Source: Actinopolymorpha rutila
Lineage (GTDB): Bacteria > Actinomycetota > Actinomycetes > Propionibacteriales > Actinopolymorphaceae
NCBI RefSeq assembly: GCF_013407855.1
Contig: NZ_JACBZH010000001.1
Span: 1,612,001-1,676,000 of the forward strand
Reading direction: 5' to 3'
DNA: 64,000 nt
The position numbers were made by a program, and so were the translations under genes. Numbering within the stretch: position 1 is the first letter of the stretch; every line of letters starts with the position of its first letter. Below the pieces are notes generated by a model that had not been told where the DNA came from, did not search any database, and saw only the letters and a program-made list of their open reading frames with translations. Positions 27,263-38,429 of this stretch are shown here, one piece after another.

Positions 27263-28501
27263 TCAGATCTCCGGCACCGGCTGCGGGGGAGGCGTACCTA
27301 CGTACCTCGCGTCCGGCCGGATGATCTTGCGGTCACGCGCCTGCTCGAGCACGTGCGCCGACCAGCCGATCACCCGGCTGGAGGCGAACGTCGGCGTGAA
27401 CATCGTCCGCGGAAGCCCGCACAACTCCATCACCACCCCGGCGTAGAACTCCACGTTGGTGTGGATCTCGCGGTCCGGCTTGAGTTCGGCGAGCAGCGCG
27501 AGCACCCGGCTCTCCACCGCCGTCGCGAACTCCACCAGGTCGCCGCCGAGTTCTCGGGCCGTACGACGGAGCAGCCGCGACCGCGGGTCCTCGGTGCGGT
27601 AGACCGGGTGGCCGAACCCCATGATCCGCTCGCCGTTCTCGATGCGGTCGCGTACCCAGGCATCGATCCGGTCCGGCGTACCGATCGCGTCCAACGCGTC
27701 CAGCGCGCGGCTCGGCGCACCGCCGTGCAGCGGACCGGACAGCGCGCCTACCGCGCCGACCAGGCAGGCCGCGACGTCCGCGCCGGTGGAGGCGATCACC
27801 CGGGCGGTGAACGTGGAGGCGTTGAAGCCGTGGTCGATGGTGGAGACGAGGTAGCGCTCGATGGCGCGGGAGTGCTCGGGGCGGGGCTCGGTGCCGGTGA
27901 GCATGAAGAGGTAGTTCGCGGCGTACGGCAGATCCGGGCGGGGCGGGATCGGCTCCTCGCCCCGCGCCAGCCGGTGCAGCGCGGTCAGCAGCGTGGGCAC
28001 CTGCGCACACAGGCGAAGCGCGTCCTCGCGGCGGGCCACCTCGTCCAGGTCCCACATCGGCCGCATGCCCTGGGCGGCGCCGGCGAGGGAGAGCGCGGTC
28101 CGCAGGCCGTCCAGGGGAGCGGGCGCCGCGGCGGCGATGGCAGGCAGTACGTCGCGGACCCCTGCCGGCACCTCGCGGTACGCGGCGAGGCGGGCGGTGA
28201 ACTCCGCGCGCTGCTCGCTGTCGGGTAGCTCGCCGGAGAACAGCAGGTGCCAGACGTCCTCGACCGTACGGCGCTCGGCGAGGTCGACCGCGGAGTACTG
28301 CCGGTAGTGGTAGAAGCCCTCCCGCCCGCGGACGTGGCCGATCGAGGTGTCGGTGACGCTCACCCCTGCCAGGCCGGGTGGGACGACGATCGGGCCACCC
28401 GCGGAGGCGCCGGGGGTCGCTGGGGCGTCGGGCTTGGCGGGCTCGCTCGGGCTGCCGGGGTCGCCGGACTGGGCGCGCGAGGTGGTGGCGGTGGACGGCA
28501 T
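27263..28501 (-). CDS. Citrate synthase 2 (CitA-like)
   Basis: 412-residue member of the citrate/methylcitrate synthase family. After a 60-residue disordered Ala/Pro/Ser tail: GLAGVSVTDTSIGHVRGREG, LFSGELPDSEQRAEF, STIDHGFNASTFTAR (substrate-binding His), GPLHGGAPSRALDAL, IMGFGHPVYRTEDPRSRLL (catalytic His) and FYAGVVMELCGLPRTMFTPTFASSRVIGW (catalytic Asp is replaced by the usual family positions nearby). ATG 28501 has GGGAGG 6 nt upstream. Ends 4 bp from the convergent HTH-citrate-synthase gene. The palindrome at 28563-28577 lies 62 bp upstream. Confidence 0.9.
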   Translation of the reverse strand: MPSTATTSRAQSGDPGSPSEPAKPDAPATPGASAGGPIVVPPGLAGVSVTDTSIGHVRGREGFYHYRQYSAVDLAERRTVEDVWHLLFSGELPDSEQRAEFTARLAAYREVPAGVRDVLPAIAAAAPAPLDGLRTALSLAGAAQGMRPMWDLDEVARREDALRLCAQVPTLLTALHRLARGEEPIPPRPDLPYAANYLFMLTGTEPRPEHSRAIERYLVSTIDHGFNASTFTARVIASTGADVAACLVGAVGALSGPLHGGAPSRALDALDAIGTPDRIDAWVRDRIENGERIMGFGHPVYRTEDPRSRLLRRTARELGGDLVEFATAVESRVLALLAELKPDREIHTNVEFYAGVVMELCGLPRTMFTPTFASSRVIGWSAHVLEQARDRKIIRPDARYVGTPPPQPVPEI

Positions 28502-28562
28502 GGATGACCTCCCGTGGATGCGGATGACAGGAGCGTCCGGCCGAACGAAATACCTTGTCAAT

Positions 28563-28577
28563 GTTGATTGGATCAAC
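28563..28577. promoter_or_regulatory. 15-bp palindrome upstream of citrate synthase 2
   Basis: GTTGAT-TGG-ATCAAC is a perfect 6-bp-arm inverted repeat in an AT-richer patch. On the minus strand it overlaps TTGATC, a possible -35 element. It could be the operator for the neighbouring HTH-citrate-synthase protein. Confidence 0.4.
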
Positions 28578-28622
28578 CCATCGCGTTGCTACGCGGGGCC
28601 AACCATGCGGAGGTGACGTGTC

Positions 28623-29381
28623 TCACGCCTCGGCGCGGCCGGCGTAGAGGTAGTAGTCGAGCTGTCGGCCTTCCCGCGGAACCACCCGGTGGATCTCCTC
28701 ACAGGTTCCGAACTCCCGCTCCAACCGGCGGCGCAACGCCGAGGACCGGGTGGCCGACCACACGGCGACCACCCCGCCCGGTCGCAGGGCGCGCCTGACG
28801 ACGCCGAGGAACGGGCGTTCGTACACCTCGGTGTTGGCGCGGTGCACGAGGAAGTCAGGGCCGTTGTCGACGTCGAGCAGGATCGCGTCGGTGCTGCCCG
28901 CGGGCAGGGTCGGCAGCCAGCGGCGTACGTCGGCGACGTGGGCGTGCACCCGCTCGTCGCCGAGGACGCCCGCGGTGGGCGGGACCAGCCCGTCGCGTAC
29001 CCAGCCGACGACGGCGGGCTCGAGCTCGATCACGTCGACCCGGGCGACCCGGGCGTCGGCGAGAAGCTCCCGCACGGTGAACCCCAGGCCCAGGCCTCCG
29101 ACGACCACCGACCAGGCCGCGTCGGGCGGCGCGTACGCCAGTGCGGCCCGGGCGAGCAGGCGCTCGGTGGTGGTCTCCAGCGTGTCCATGACGAAAGTGC
29201 CGTTGGTGATCAGCTCGTACACCTCGCCGGTGCCGGCGGGCTCCAGCGACCGGCGGCGCAGGGCGACCGAGCCGCGCGGCGTCTCGTCGGCGGCCAGAGT
29301 CACCGGCCGCGTCGGGTCGAAGGCTGGAACAGCGCCGGGAACGGGGCCGGGAACAGGGCCGGGAACAGGGTCGGGCGGCAC
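28623..29381 (-). CDS. Spermidine-synthase-like methyltransferase/aminopropyltransferase fold protein
   Basis: 252-residue Rossmann protein of the spermine/spermidine synthase superfamily. SAM-type motif VVVGGLGLGFTVRELL (about 90), acidic VDVIELEPAVVGWV, and DAILLDVDNGPDFLVH (about 168), where the polyamine-synthase catalytic acidic pair would be. Many actinobacterial members of this subfamily have no proven polyamine role. The N-terminus holds a Pro/Gly/Val repeat (PVPGPVPGPVPG) from a 12-bp tandem repeat. GTG 29381 is preceded by TAGGCT at 7 nt, inside a 22-bp palindrome. Confidence 0.75.
   Translation of the reverse strand: MPPDPVPGPVPGPVPGAVPAFDPTRPVTLAADETPRGSVALRRRSLEPAGTGEVYELITNGTFVMDTLETTTERLLARAALAYAPPDAAWSVVVGGLGLGFTVRELLADARVARVDVIELEPAVVGWVRDGLVPPTAGVLGDERVHAHVADVRRWLPTLPAGSTDAILLDVDNGPDFLVHRANTEVYERPFLGVVRRALRPGGVVAVWSATRSSALRRRLEREFGTCEEIHRVVPREGRQLDYYLYAGRAEA
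29333..29375 (-). repeat. 12-bp tandem repeat encoding PVPG units
   Basis: Three to four copies close to GGGCCGGGAACA, in frame at the start of the aminopropyltransferase-like gene, giving (P/A)VPGPVPG. A slippage-prone simple repeat. Confidence 0.6.
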
Positions 29382-29382
29382 G

Positions 29383-29404
29383 GGCCCCAGCCTAGGCTGG
29401 GGCC
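29383..29404. promoter_or_regulatory. 22-bp perfect palindrome over a leaderless promoter
   Basis: GGCCCCAGCCT (29383-29393) is followed directly by its reverse complement AGGCTGGGGCC (29394-29404). The centre holds TAGGCT on both strands. On the minus strand it is the -10, ending 7 nt before GTG 29381. A repressor or the palindrome's cruciform could control the gene. Confidence 0.45.
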
Positions 29405-29546
29405 GCGACGGCGCCGGTGCAGGTGACGCCGGGATCCGATGGGATTGCCTGGATGCTCCTCGGGCGGTCGTCCGTCGGGAGGAGGCTTCGGCCGCGCCGA
29501 GCGGCTAACCTTCTAGGGCCGTGACGGTGAGGTCGAAGGAGTGACC

Positions 29547-30161
29547 ATGAGCTACACCCCGTGGGCGGCCGGCGGCTCCGGTGAGCTCCGGGCCTCCGAC
29601 GCCGACCGTGAGCAGACCGCCGAGGTGCTCAGGCGCGCCGCCGGGGCGGGCCGGCTGGACTTCGACGAGTTGGAGACCCGGCTCGAACGCACCTTCGCGG
29701 CGAAGACCTACGCCGAGCTCGTGCCGCTGACCGCGGACCTGCCCGAGGCCGCCGAGCGGCCGGCACCCTCGCAGAGGGGCACTGCCGCGAACGCCCCCGC
29801 CCGTCCTGGGCCCGCGGAGGTCAACGCCCTGCTCAGCTCGCAGAAGGTGAACGGCCGCTGGCTGGTGCCGCCGCGGCTGTCCGCCCGTGCGTACCTCGGC
29901 GACGTGACGCTGGACTTCACCGAGGCGGCCATCCCGCACGAGGTCGTGCTGGACGTCCAGGTGGGCCTGGGCCAGCTCACGCTGATCGTTCCCGACGACA
30001 TCGCGGTGGAGTTCGAGCGGGGGACGAGCATCCTCGCCGAACGCAAGAACAAGACCCGTGGGGTGCACGGGCCCGGCACCCCGGTGATCAGGGTGCGCGG
30101 GACCGTCGTTCTCGGTGAGCTCACGGCCAAGCCGCCGCGCCGCGGGTGGTTCCGCCGCTGA
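29547..30161 (+). CDS. DUF1707 protein with LiaF-like C-terminal domain
   Basis: 204-residue soluble protein. The DUF1707 domain (about 12-65: LRASDADREQTAEVLRRAAGAGRLDFDELETRLERTF) is a SHOCT-like helical module of actinobacteria. A Pro/Ala linker follows, then a beta-rich segment (about 100-195: RLSARAYLGDVTLDFTEA, VQVGLGQLTLIVPDDIAVE) typical of LiaF/YvqF cell-envelope-stress proteins. It lacks a transmembrane segment. AAGGAG lies 5 nt before ATG 29547. A role in envelope-stress sensing is inferred from family only. Confidence 0.82.
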   Translation: MSYTPWAAGGSGELRASDADREQTAEVLRRAAGAGRLDFDELETRLERTFAAKTYAELVPLTADLPEAAERPAPSQRGTAANAPARPGPAEVNALLSSQKVNGRWLVPPRLSARAYLGDVTLDFTEAAIPHEVVLDVQVGLGQLTLIVPDDIAVEFERGTSILAERKNKTRGVHGPGTPVIRVRGTVVLGELTAKPPRRGWFRR

Positions 30162-30191
30162 GCGGCGTGAGCGCTCCGCCGCGAGGCTGAG

Positions 30192-30244
30192 CGAGAGTGG
30201 TCAGCCGGCGCGGCCGACCGAGAGTGGTCAGCCGGCGCGGCCGA
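30192..30244. repeat. 27-bp direct duplication at the 3' end of glpX
   Basis: A 26-bp block beginning CGAGAGTGGTCAGCC occurs at 30192-30217 and 30219-30244, period 27. The second copy contains the glpX stop and last codons; the first lies in the gap to the convergent DUF1707 gene. Confidence 0.75.
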
Positions 30245-31280
30245 AGTCGATCGTGGAGTAGGCCCGGAGCTTGCTGAGCGCGTGCTCGGACATGATGGAC
30301 CGGATCGTGCCGCTGCGGGACCGCATCACCAGCGAGTGCGTCGTCGCCCCGTCGCCGCTGTAGCGGACGCCCTGCAGCAGCTCGCCGTCGGTGATGCCGG
30401 TGGCGACGAAGAACACGTCGTCGCCGGAGACCAGGTCGTCGGTGGTGAGGACCTTGCCGATGTCGTGGCCCGCGTCGATCGCCTTCTGGCGTTCGGCGTC
30501 GTCCTTCGGCCACAGCCGGCCCTGGATCATCCCCCCGATGCACTTCATGGCGCAGGCGGCGATGATGCCCTCGGGTGTGCCGCCGATGCCGGCGAGCAGG
30601 TCGACGCCGGTGTCGGGGCGGGCCGCCATGATCGCGCCGGCCACGTCGCCGTCGGTGATGAACTTGATCCGCGCGCCCGTGGCCCGGACCTCCTGCACCA
30701 GCGACTCGTGCCGGGGCCGGTCGAGGATCACCACCGTGACGTCCTCGGGCGACTCGTGCTTGGCGCGGGCGACGCGGTGGATGTTCTCGGTGATCGGCGC
30801 GGTGATGTCGATGGCGTCGGCCGCCTCGGGGCCGGTGGCCAGCTTCTCCATGTAGAAGACGGCGGACGGGTCGTACATCGCGCCGCGCGGTGCCACCGCG
30901 AGCACGGACACGGCGTTGCTCATGCCCTTGGCGGTGAGGGTCGTGCCGTCGATCGGGTCGACGGCGACGTCGCACTCGGGCCCTTCGCCGGAGCCGACCT
31001 CCTCGCCGTTGAAGAGCATCGGCGCGTTGTCCTTCTCACCCTCGCCGATGACGACCACGCCGTGCATGCCGACGGAGGCGATGAGCGTGCGCATGGCGTT
31101 GACCGCGGCCCGGTCGGCGCCGTTCTTGTCGCCACGGCCGACCCACCGGCCACCTGCCATGGCGGCCGCCTCGGTCACCCGGACGAGTTCGAGGGCGAGG
31201 TTGCGGTCGGGCGCGTCCGCGTCGGTTCGGAGCGGAGGGGGCACGCCGTCGCTGCTGGCGGTGGCGCTCGTGCTGGCCAT
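30228..31280 (-). CDS. glpX: Class II fructose-1,6-bisphosphatase GlpX
   Basis: 350-residue Li-sensitive FBPase that removes the 1-phosphate from fructose 1,6-bisphosphate in gluconeogenesis; actinobacteria usually rely on this class. Metal-binding motifs [18 protein letters not shown] (about 77) and [15 protein letters not shown] (about 105), then [11 protein letters not shown] and [23 protein letters not shown] lies before ATG 31280. It follows xseB by 72 bp on the same strand, so xseA-xseB-glpX may be one transcript. Its last codons are duplicated downstream. Confidence 0.96.
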   Translation of the reverse strand: MASTSATASSDGVPPPLRTDADAPDRNLALELVRVTEAAAMAGGRWVGRGDKNGADRAAVNAMRTLIASVGMHGVVVIGEGEKDNAPMLFNGEEVGSGEGPECDVAVDPIDGTTLTAKGMSNAVSVLAVAPRGAMYDPSAVFYMEKLATGPEAADAIDITAPITENIHRVARAKHESPEDVTVVILDRPRHESLVQEVRATGARIKFITDGDVAGAIMAARPDTGVDLLAGIGGTPEGIIAACAMKCIGGMIQGRLWPKDDAERQKAIDAGHDIGKVLTTDDLVSGDDVFFVATGITDGELLQGVRYSGDGATTHSLVMRSRSGTIRSIMSEHALSKLRAYSTIDFGRAG

Positions 31281-31352
31281 GGTCTTCCTGCTCTCCGTCG
31301 CCGGCGTTCGCTGTGTGCCTCTGCGCCCGTGCGCGTCGGCGCCCGTGTGTCG

Positions 31353-31604
31353 CTACTCGTCCTCGTCGAGATCCTCGATCTCGTCCTGCTCCTTCGACGC
31401 GCGGGCGGCCTCCAGCCGGGCCCGGGCGCCATCCAGCCAGCCCTGGCAGATGGTCGCCAGCTCCTCGCCGCGCTCCCACAGCCGCAGCGACTCCTCGAGG
31501 GTGGTGCCGCCGGCTTCCAGCTGGCGTACGACGTCGACCAGCTCGTCTCGGGCCTGTTCGTACGACAGTGCGGTCTCGGGCTCGCGGGTGTCGGGCTCGC
31601 TCAC
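31353..31604 (-). CDS. xseB: Exodeoxyribonuclease VII small subunit
   Basis: 83-residue helical subunit that joins several copies with one XseA to form the single-strand-specific exonuclease VII. The family core is [37 protein letters not shown]; the C-terminus is acidic ([12 protein letters not shown]). GTG 31604 is supported by TAGGGT ending 7 nt upstream. GGAGG directly abuts the GTG and is probably not used as a normal ribosome-binding site. 69 bp after xseA. Confidence 0.93.
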   Translation of the reverse strand: MSEPDTREPETALSYEQARDELVDVVRQLEAGGTTLEESLRLWERGEELATICQGWLDGARARLEAARASKEQDEIEDLDEDE

Positions 31605-31673
31605 CCTCCAGACCCTATCGACGCCCACCCCCGGGCAGGTGTCGATGGTCCGAAGCCGGCGACCTCATCGACC

Positions 31674-32945
31674 TCATCGACCGGTACCGGTAGCGCTCTT
31701 CGACCCCGGCTCGGCCGAGGTGTCCGACGCGTCGTCGGTGCCCTCCACGCGGACGGAGAACTGCCCACCGGCCACCCGGGCGGCGAGAAGCTCGCCCCCG
31801 CTCACCTCGGCCGGGTCGCGGACCGCGTGCCCGTCGGCCTTCTGCACGACGGCGTAGCCCCGGTCCAGCGTCGCCTTGGGAGACAACGCACGCACCCTGG
31901 CGAGCTGGTGGTGCAGGTTGTCGTCGGCGCGGTCCAGCAGCTGCCCGACACAACGGTCGGCGCGGTCCCGCAGCGCCACGATCTGCTCGGCGCGGCGTCC
32001 CAGGTCACGCTCGGGGTCGCCGAGCGCCGACCGGGCCCGCAGCGTGTGCAGGCCGGTCAGCTCGCGGTCCAGCCACGCGCCGAACAGTTGGCGGGCGCGC
32101 CCGCGCAGTGCGTCCACCCGGGCGGTCTCCTCACCCACGTCGGGCACGATCCGGCGGGCCGCGTCGGTGGGTGTGGAGGCGCGTACGTCGGCCACCAGGT
32201 CGAGCAGCGGTGAGTCCTGCTCGTGCCCGATCGCGCTCACCACCGGCGTACGGCACTCGGCCACGGCACGGATCAGGCCCTCGTCGGAGAACGGCAGCAG
32301 GTCCTCCACCGAACCGCCACCGCGGGCCACCACGATCACGTCCACGGTCGCGTCGGCGTCCAGGCGGCGCAGCGCCTCCATCACCTGGCCCGCGGACTGG
32401 GGCCCCTGGACGGCGACGTTCTCCACCCGGAACCTCGCCGCCGCCCACCGGCGCCGGGTGTTCTCGAGTACGTCGTGCTCGGCGGCGGAGTTGCGACCGC
32501 AGACCAGCCCGATCCGGGTGGGCAGGAACGGCAGCGGGCGTTTGCGCTCGCGGGCGAACAGCCCCTCGGCGGCCAGCAGCCGCTTGCGGCGTTCGAGCCG
32601 GGCGAGCAGGTCACCGAGTCCGACCGGACGGATGTCGGACGCGGCCAGGGACAGCGTGCCCCTCGGCGCGTAGTAGGCGGGCCGAGCGTGGACGAGCACC
32701 CGCGCGCCCTCGACCACCGGCGGGTCCACGATGTCGAACACCCGGCGCGGGCAGGTGACCTGCACGGAGATGTCGGCCACCGGGTCGCGCAGCGTCAGGA
32801 AGACCGTGGAGGTGCCGGGACGCCGGGTCAGCTGCGCCACCTGGCCCTCGACCCACACTGCGCCGAGCCGGCCGATCCACTGGCCGATCAGGTTGGCGAT
32901 CTGGCGTACGGGCGCGGGGCTTTCCGGCGACGTCTGCAGGGCCAT
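31674..32945 (-). CDS. xseA: Exodeoxyribonuclease VII large subunit
   Basis: 423-residue catalytic subunit. N-terminal OB fold ([20 protein letters not shown]), then the nuclease domain with [20 protein letters not shown] (about 150), [28 protein letters not shown] and [28 protein letters not shown], then a helical region and the C-terminal [13 protein letters not shown] motif. TAGGGT ends 6 nt before ATG 32945, a leaderless-type promoter. Divergent from ispH. Confidence 0.96.
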   Translation of the reverse strand: MALQTSPESPAPVRQIANLIGQWIGRLGAVWVEGQVAQLTRRPGTSTVFLTLRDPVADISVQVTCPRRVFDIVDPPVVEGARVLVHARPAYYAPRGTLSLAASDIRPVGLGDLLARLERRKRLLAAEGLFARERKRPLPFLPTRIGLVCGRNSAAEHDVLENTRRRWAAARFRVENVAVQGPQSAGQVMEALRRLDADATVDVIVVARGGGSVEDLLPFSDEGLIRAVAECRTPVVSAIGHEQDSPLLDLVADVRASTPTDAARRIVPDVGEETARVDALRGRARQLFGAWLDRELTGLHTLRARSALGDPERDLGRRAEQIVALRDRADRCVGQLLDRADDNLHHQLARVRALSPKATLDRGYAVVQKADGHAVRDPAEVSGGELLAARVAGGQFSVRVEGTDDASDTSAEPGSKSATGTGR

Positions 32946-33133
32946 GGCCAGACCCTACGGGCCGGCGCCGACGTTCGAGCGGAGATGCCCCTTTCATCCC
33001 TTTCCAGGTCGGCCGGATGTGGGGTCACCCGCCGTGTGCGACAGGTCGGTGAAGCGTTGCCCGCGGAGCACGTGGCAAGCCTCACCCCGGCGGGCGGGCG
33101 TCCCCGCTCGGCGGGCCACCTACCATGAGTGGC

Positions 33134-34099
33134 ATGACGTCGAGCGAACGCCGAGTCCTGCTCGCTGCCCCGCGCGGTTACTGCGCCGGAGTCGACCGGG
33201 CGGTGATCACGGTCGAGAAGGCCCTGGACAAGTACGGCCCGCCCGTCTACGTCCGCAAGCAGATCGTGCACAACAAGCACGTGGTCAGCAGCCTCGAAGC
33301 CCGCGGCGCGGTGTTCGTGGACGAGCTGGAGAGCGTCCCGGAGGGCGCGACCGTGGTGTTCTCCGCCCACGGGGTCTCACCCGCCGTGCACGCGGAGGCC
33401 GAGGAGCGTTCGCTGCGTGCGATCGACGCGACCTGCCCGCTGGTGACGAAGGTGCACAACGAGGCCCGCAGGTTCGCCGGCGGCGGCCAGGACATCCTTC
33501 TCATCGGCCACGCCGGGCACGAGGAGGTCGAGGGAACCGCAGGGGAGGCCCCCGACCGCATCCAGCTCGTCGAGGGACCCGACGACGTCGACCAGATCGA
33601 GGTCCGTGACCCGTCCCGCGTGGCCTGGCTGTCCCAGACGACGCTGTCGGTCGACGAGACGATGCAGACGGTCGAGCGGCTCCGGGAGCGGTTCCCGCAG
33701 CTGATCGACCCGCCGAGCGACGACATCTGTTACGCCACCCAGAACCGCCAGGTCGCGGTGAAGGAGATCGCTCACCAGGCGGACCTGATGATCGTGGTGG
33801 GTTCGTCGAACTCCTCCAACTCCGTACGCCTCGTGGAGGTTGCGCTGGAGGCTGGTGCCCACGCCGCCTACCGCGTGGACAACGCCGAGGAGATCGAGGA
33901 CGCCTGGCTCGACGGCGTACAGGTCGTCGGCGTCACCAGCGGCGCGTCGGTGCCGGACTCGCTGGTCGATGGTGTGCTCGACCTGCTGACCGACCGCGGC
34001 TTCCCCGCCGCCGAGGAGGTCAGGACCGCCGAGGAGAGCCTGATCTTCGCCCTGCCCCCCGAGTTGCGTACGCCTCGGCGGGCCGCCTCGACGCGCTGA
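33134..34099 (+). CDS. ispH: 4-Hydroxy-3-methylbut-2-enyl diphosphate reductase IspH
   Basis: 321-residue 4Fe-4S enzyme of the last MEP-pathway step, giving IPP and DMAPP. The three cluster cysteines are in [12 protein letters not shown] (Cys17), [11 protein letters not shown] and [11 protein letters not shown]; the acid-base glutamate is in [11 protein letters not shown]. Start ATG 33134 is chosen over ATG 33125 because TACCAT (33121-33126) ends 7 nt before it and overlaps the upstream ATG. The last 80 nt overlap the convergent DUF6542 gene. Confidence 0.95.
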   Translation: MTSSERRVLLAAPRGYCAGVDRAVITVEKALDKYGPPVYVRKQIVHNKHVVSSLEARGAVFVDELESVPEGATVVFSAHGVSPAVHAEAEERSLRAIDATCPLVTKVHNEARRFAGGGQDILLIGHAGHEEVEGTAGEAPDRIQLVEGPDDVDQIEVRDPSRVAWLSQTTLSVDETMQTVERLRERFPQLIDPPSDDICYATQNRQVAVKEIAHQADLMIVVGSSNSSNSVRLVEVALEAGAHAAYRVDNAEEIEDAWLDGVQVVGVTSGASVPDSLVDGVLDLLTDRGFPAAEEVRTAEESLIFALPPELRTPRRAASTR

Positions 34100-35795
34100 C
34101 CCGGGCGCGGTACGCGAAAGCCGCTCGCACCGCGATTGTCACGAGCGCCACGGCGCAGCCGGCCACGATCGTCCACGACTCCCACGCCAGCCCGGCCAGC
34201 ACCGCGCGTACCGGCGAGGTGGTGGTGGCGATCCGTTGCGGGTCCACGGCGGCGACCACGACCAGGCTCGCCAGCGCGGCGAGCGGCGGCAGGACGCCGG
34301 CGGTGAACATGCCGGTACGTCGTACGCCGGCCGCCACCCCGAACGCGGTGAGCACGAAGCACAGGCTGAACAGCAGGCCGACGCCGCCGGTCACCAGGAT
34401 GTCGAGGAACGCGCCGAGCAGGCTGCCGCCGACGCCCACGAGCGCCGCGACGAAGGCCGGCATCCCCATCTCGCGCGGATCGGTGCTCGGCCGGCCGGCA
34501 CTGCGTGCCAGGTCTTCGGGCCCTCGGAGGTCCGGTTGTGGGCGCGCCGGGGGCCGGGCCGCCTGCCGTCGGATGTCCGTCACGGTCTGTGAACCGCTCT
34601 CCTCGGTGTCCTCTGCGCGGCGCAGGCCCCTCGGCCGAAGGTCCTGCGGAATGTCGCCGGCGACGGGTTGGCGCGTCGCCGGGCCCGTGCCGCGCTGGGT
34701 GTCGTCGCGCTCGGAGGTCACGCGCTCGGGGCGGTCCGGTGACGGGAACTCGGACTGCGCCGGCTCGGGTCGCTGAGCCAGGACGGACCGCCAGGATGGT
34801 TCGGCGTCCTGCCCCTGTGCGGGGCGCGGTTTCCAGGTCTCTTCGACGTCGGCGTCCGATCCGGGCGCCGAGAAGGCGGGTTCACGTTCGGCGGGTGTGG
34901 CGGGTGTGGACGGGGCGACAGTACGTCGACGTCTGCCCTTGCCGGCACTGGAACCGGCACCGGCCGAGCCTGTGTCGCCCGAAGTCGGTCGTGCGCCGGC
35001 CAGCCCCCGTGAACCGCCGCGTGTCGTCGGCTCGACATCTGGTTCGAACGTGTCGTCGCTCAGCGCGACAGGCAGCGGGTGCGTCCGGTGTTCGGCTGAC
35101 CGGGGCAGCCGGGAAAGTGCGGCGTCGTGCTCGTCGAGGTCCAGGTCCGGGTTCGTGTCCTGGTTCGCGTCCGGGTTTGCCGGGATGGTCTCCGACGACG
35201 GTGTCACGACACCGTCCGGCCGGCTCGGAGCAGTCGGCTCGACGAGCGGCGGGACCGGCGTGGGCGCCTCGTGGGCTGTCTGGTCCGGGGCTGGAGAGGA
35301 GGTCCTGGCCCGCCGTCCCGGGCGGACAGGCCGGTCTTCGACGAGCGGGCCGAGCAGGGACGTGCCGGCCGTCGGCGGCGGCCAGGCGGCGCGCTCCGCC
35401 CGGGTGGGCAGGTCCGCGGGGAGGGGGACGGCCACCCGACGGCCGCGGACTGCCGGGCCGTCCGGTGCCGGCGGGGCCTCGGCCGCCGACGTGGCGATAC
35501 GTCGACCGGCGGGCCGCAGGGCGGGCTCGATCGGGGTACGGTCCCGCCGCGTCGAGTCGACCGGCGGGCGTTCCCGGCGCGGTCCCTCGATCGGCGGGCG
35601 TTCCCGCCGGCGAATCCCGGCCTGGGCGCGCTCGGCGCGCGGTGGTGGCGGGTACGACGCGTCGGCGTCGTCCCGGCCGCGCCGGCTCTCCTCTGCTGCC
35701 AGAATCGCGGACTGCCGGTCCGCGAGTGGCGTCGTCCATGACCTCGCCTCGGCTGGCGCCGATGGCGACCGACCCTGCACGCGTGGCTCCTGCAC
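34020..35795 (-). CDS. DUF6542-type membrane protein with long disordered N-terminus
   Basis: 591 residues. About 440 N-terminal residues are Pro/Arg/Ser/Thr-rich and disordered, with repeated short motifs ([19 protein letters not shown]). The C-terminal 150 residues carry about four transmembrane helices ([42 protein letters not shown]) and end in a basic tail, like actinobacterial DUF6542. GTG 35795 is chosen because TATCGT (35802-35807) ends 6 nt upstream; an earlier in-frame GTG is at 35831. The 3' end overlaps ispH by 80 nt tail to tail. Function unknown. Confidence 0.7.
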   Translation of the reverse strand: MQEPRVQGRSPSAPAEARSWTTPLADRQSAILAAEESRRGRDDADASYPPPPRAERAQAGIRRRERPPIEGPRRERPPVDSTRRDRTPIEPALRPAGRRIATSAAEAPPAPDGPAVRGRRVAVPLPADLPTRAERAAWPPPTAGTSLLGPLVEDRPVRPGRRARTSSPAPDQTAHEAPTPVPPLVEPTAPSRPDGVVTPSSETIPANPDANQDTNPDLDLDEHDAALSRLPRSAEHRTHPLPVALSDDTFEPDVEPTTRGGSRGLAGARPTSGDTGSAGAGSSAGKGRRRRTVAPSTPATPAEREPAFSAPGSDADVEETWKPRPAQGQDAEPSWRSVLAQRPEPAQSEFPSPDRPERVTSERDDTQRGTGPATRQPVAGDIPQDLRPRGLRRAEDTEESGSQTVTDIRRQAARPPARPQPDLRGPEDLARSAGRPSTDPREMGMPAFVAALVGVGGSLLGAFLDILVTGGVGLLFSLCFVLTAFGVAAGVRRTGMFTAGVLPPLAALASLVVVAAVDPQRIATTTSPVRAVLAGLAWESWTIVAGCAVALVTIAVRAAFAYRARVSASRRPAEAYATRGAGRRSGSPRRS

Positions 35796-35945
35796 GGCAG
35801 AACGATATTGGGGCCACCGGCGCGGCGTCACCCGGCCCGCCCGAAACGATCATGAGAATTGTCGAACGAACCGGAGCGGGCTCTGCGGTCGGCGCCGCCC
35901 AAGCATCGCGTCGCGGTGCGCAGCACCACGTCAGCCCGCACCACG

Positions 35946-37190
35946 TCACCCCTCTCCGACCCGGCGGACCGCACGTGCCTCGGCGGCCGCTCCGACCAGC
36001 TCGGCCGCGGCGAGGGGCCGGACCGCCTGCTCGACCGGAGCGGGCGCCTGCAGGTCCTCGTCGGTCACCTTCAGCTCGTGCAGCCGGCGGGCGCTGACCA
36101 GCACCCTCGTCTCCAGCGACCCGACGGCCTCGTTGTAGGAGCCGACCGCGCCGTTGAGCGACCGCCCGAGCCGGTCGAGGTGCCGGCCGAGTCGGCCGAG
36201 CCGCTGGTAGAGCTCCCGGCCGAGCTCGAAGACCTCCCGGGCGTTGTGGGTGAGGGCCTGCTCGGTCCATGCGTACGCCACCGTGCGGAGCAGGGCGATC
36301 AGGGTGCTCGGCGTGGCCAGGATCACCCGGCGTTCGGCGGCGTACTCCAGCAGCGTGTGGTCGGCCTCGAGCGCGTGGGAAAGGAACGCCTCACCCGGCA
36401 TGAACAGCACCACGAACTCCGGCGTCGCCGGCAACCGGCGCCAGTAGCCCTTGCCGGCCAGGGCGTCGACGTGGTGGCGGACGTGCCGGGCGTGCCGGGT
36501 CAGCCGCTCGGCGCGGGTCCGGTCGTCGGGTGCCTCGGCCGCATCGAGGAACGCCTCCAGCGGCACCTTGGCGTCGACCACCACGTGCTTGCCACCGGCC
36601 AGGTGGACCACCAGGTCGGGCCGGTGGATGGCGTCGGTGTCACCGTCGGTGTTGGTCGCGCTGTGCTGGAAGCTGACATCGACGTGGTCGACCATGCCCG
36701 CGAGCTCGGTCACCCGGGCGAGGTGAAGTTCCCCCCAGCGGCCCCGCACCTGTGGCTTGCGCAGCGCGCTCGCCAGAGCGCCGGTCTCCTTACGCAGGGC
36801 CTCACCGGTGAGGCGTACGGCGTCGACCTGCTCGCGCAGGGTCGACTGCAGCGCCACCCGAGACTCCTCCAGCTGGCGCAGCCGCCCGTCGAACCGGTCC
36901 AGGCTCTCCTTCACCGGCGCCACCACCGTCTCCGCGGCCCGCACCCGGGCGTCGGTGAGGTCGAGCAGCTGCCGGCTGGACTGGGCGAGCGCGTCGGCGG
37001 ACAGGGCCTTGAACTGCTCGGCCAGCGAACGCCGGTCGGCGGTGAGCTCGGCCAGCCGGCCCTCGGCGGCGTCCCGCTCGGCGCCGGCCCGCGCGAGCGA
37101 CTCCGCGATCCGGACCCGCACCAGCAGCGCGCCGATGGCCAGTCCGACCGCCAGTCCCACGGCGAAGGCGAGGAAGATCGTCCCGTTCAT
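35946..37190 (-). CDS. rmuC: DNA recombination protein RmuC
   Basis: 414-residue protein with an N-terminal membrane helix ([21 protein letters not shown]), a long coiled coil (about 35-130) and the RmuC nuclease-like domain: [17 protein letters not shown] (about 150), [26 protein letters not shown] (PD...DxK), and [12 protein letters not shown]. The PD-D-x-K arrangement suggests a nuclease fold; the family limits recombination at inverted repeats. The ATG at 37190 lacks a good ribosome-binding site. Divergent from ychF with a 123-bp gap. Confidence 0.92.
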   Translation of the reverse strand: MNGTIFLAFAVGLAVGLAIGALLVRVRIAESLARAGAERDAAEGRLAELTADRRSLAEQFKALSADALAQSSRQLLDLTDARVRAAETVVAPVKESLDRFDGRLRQLEESRVALQSTLREQVDAVRLTGEALRKETGALASALRKPQVRGRWGELHLARVTELAGMVDHVDVSFQHSATNTDGDTDAIHRPDLVVHLAGGKHVVVDAKVPLEAFLDAAEAPDDRTRAERLTRHARHVRHHVDALAGKGYWRRLPATPEFVVLFMPGEAFLSHALEADHTLLEYAAERRVILATPSTLIALLRTVAYAWTEQALTHNAREVFELGRELYQRLGRLGRHLDRLGRSLNGAVGSYNEAVGSLETRVLVSARRLHELKVTDEDLQAPAPVEQAVRPLAAAELVGAAAEARAVRRVGEG

Positions 37191-37313
37191 GGCGACCACT
37201 GTGACGGAGACCACCGACAAGTCCCGGTCCGCCGCGCCGGGGTGCACGCTCGCGCAGGCAGCGCCCCCGTGCGCCCGCCGCGCCGGAGCCACGCTCGCGT
37301 AGGCTTGCGGCCC

Positions 37314-38387
<1,074 letters not shown>

Positions 38388-38429
38388 CCGGGCGCGCGGC
38401 CGGGGTGGTACGCGCCTATTCTGTGCCGC

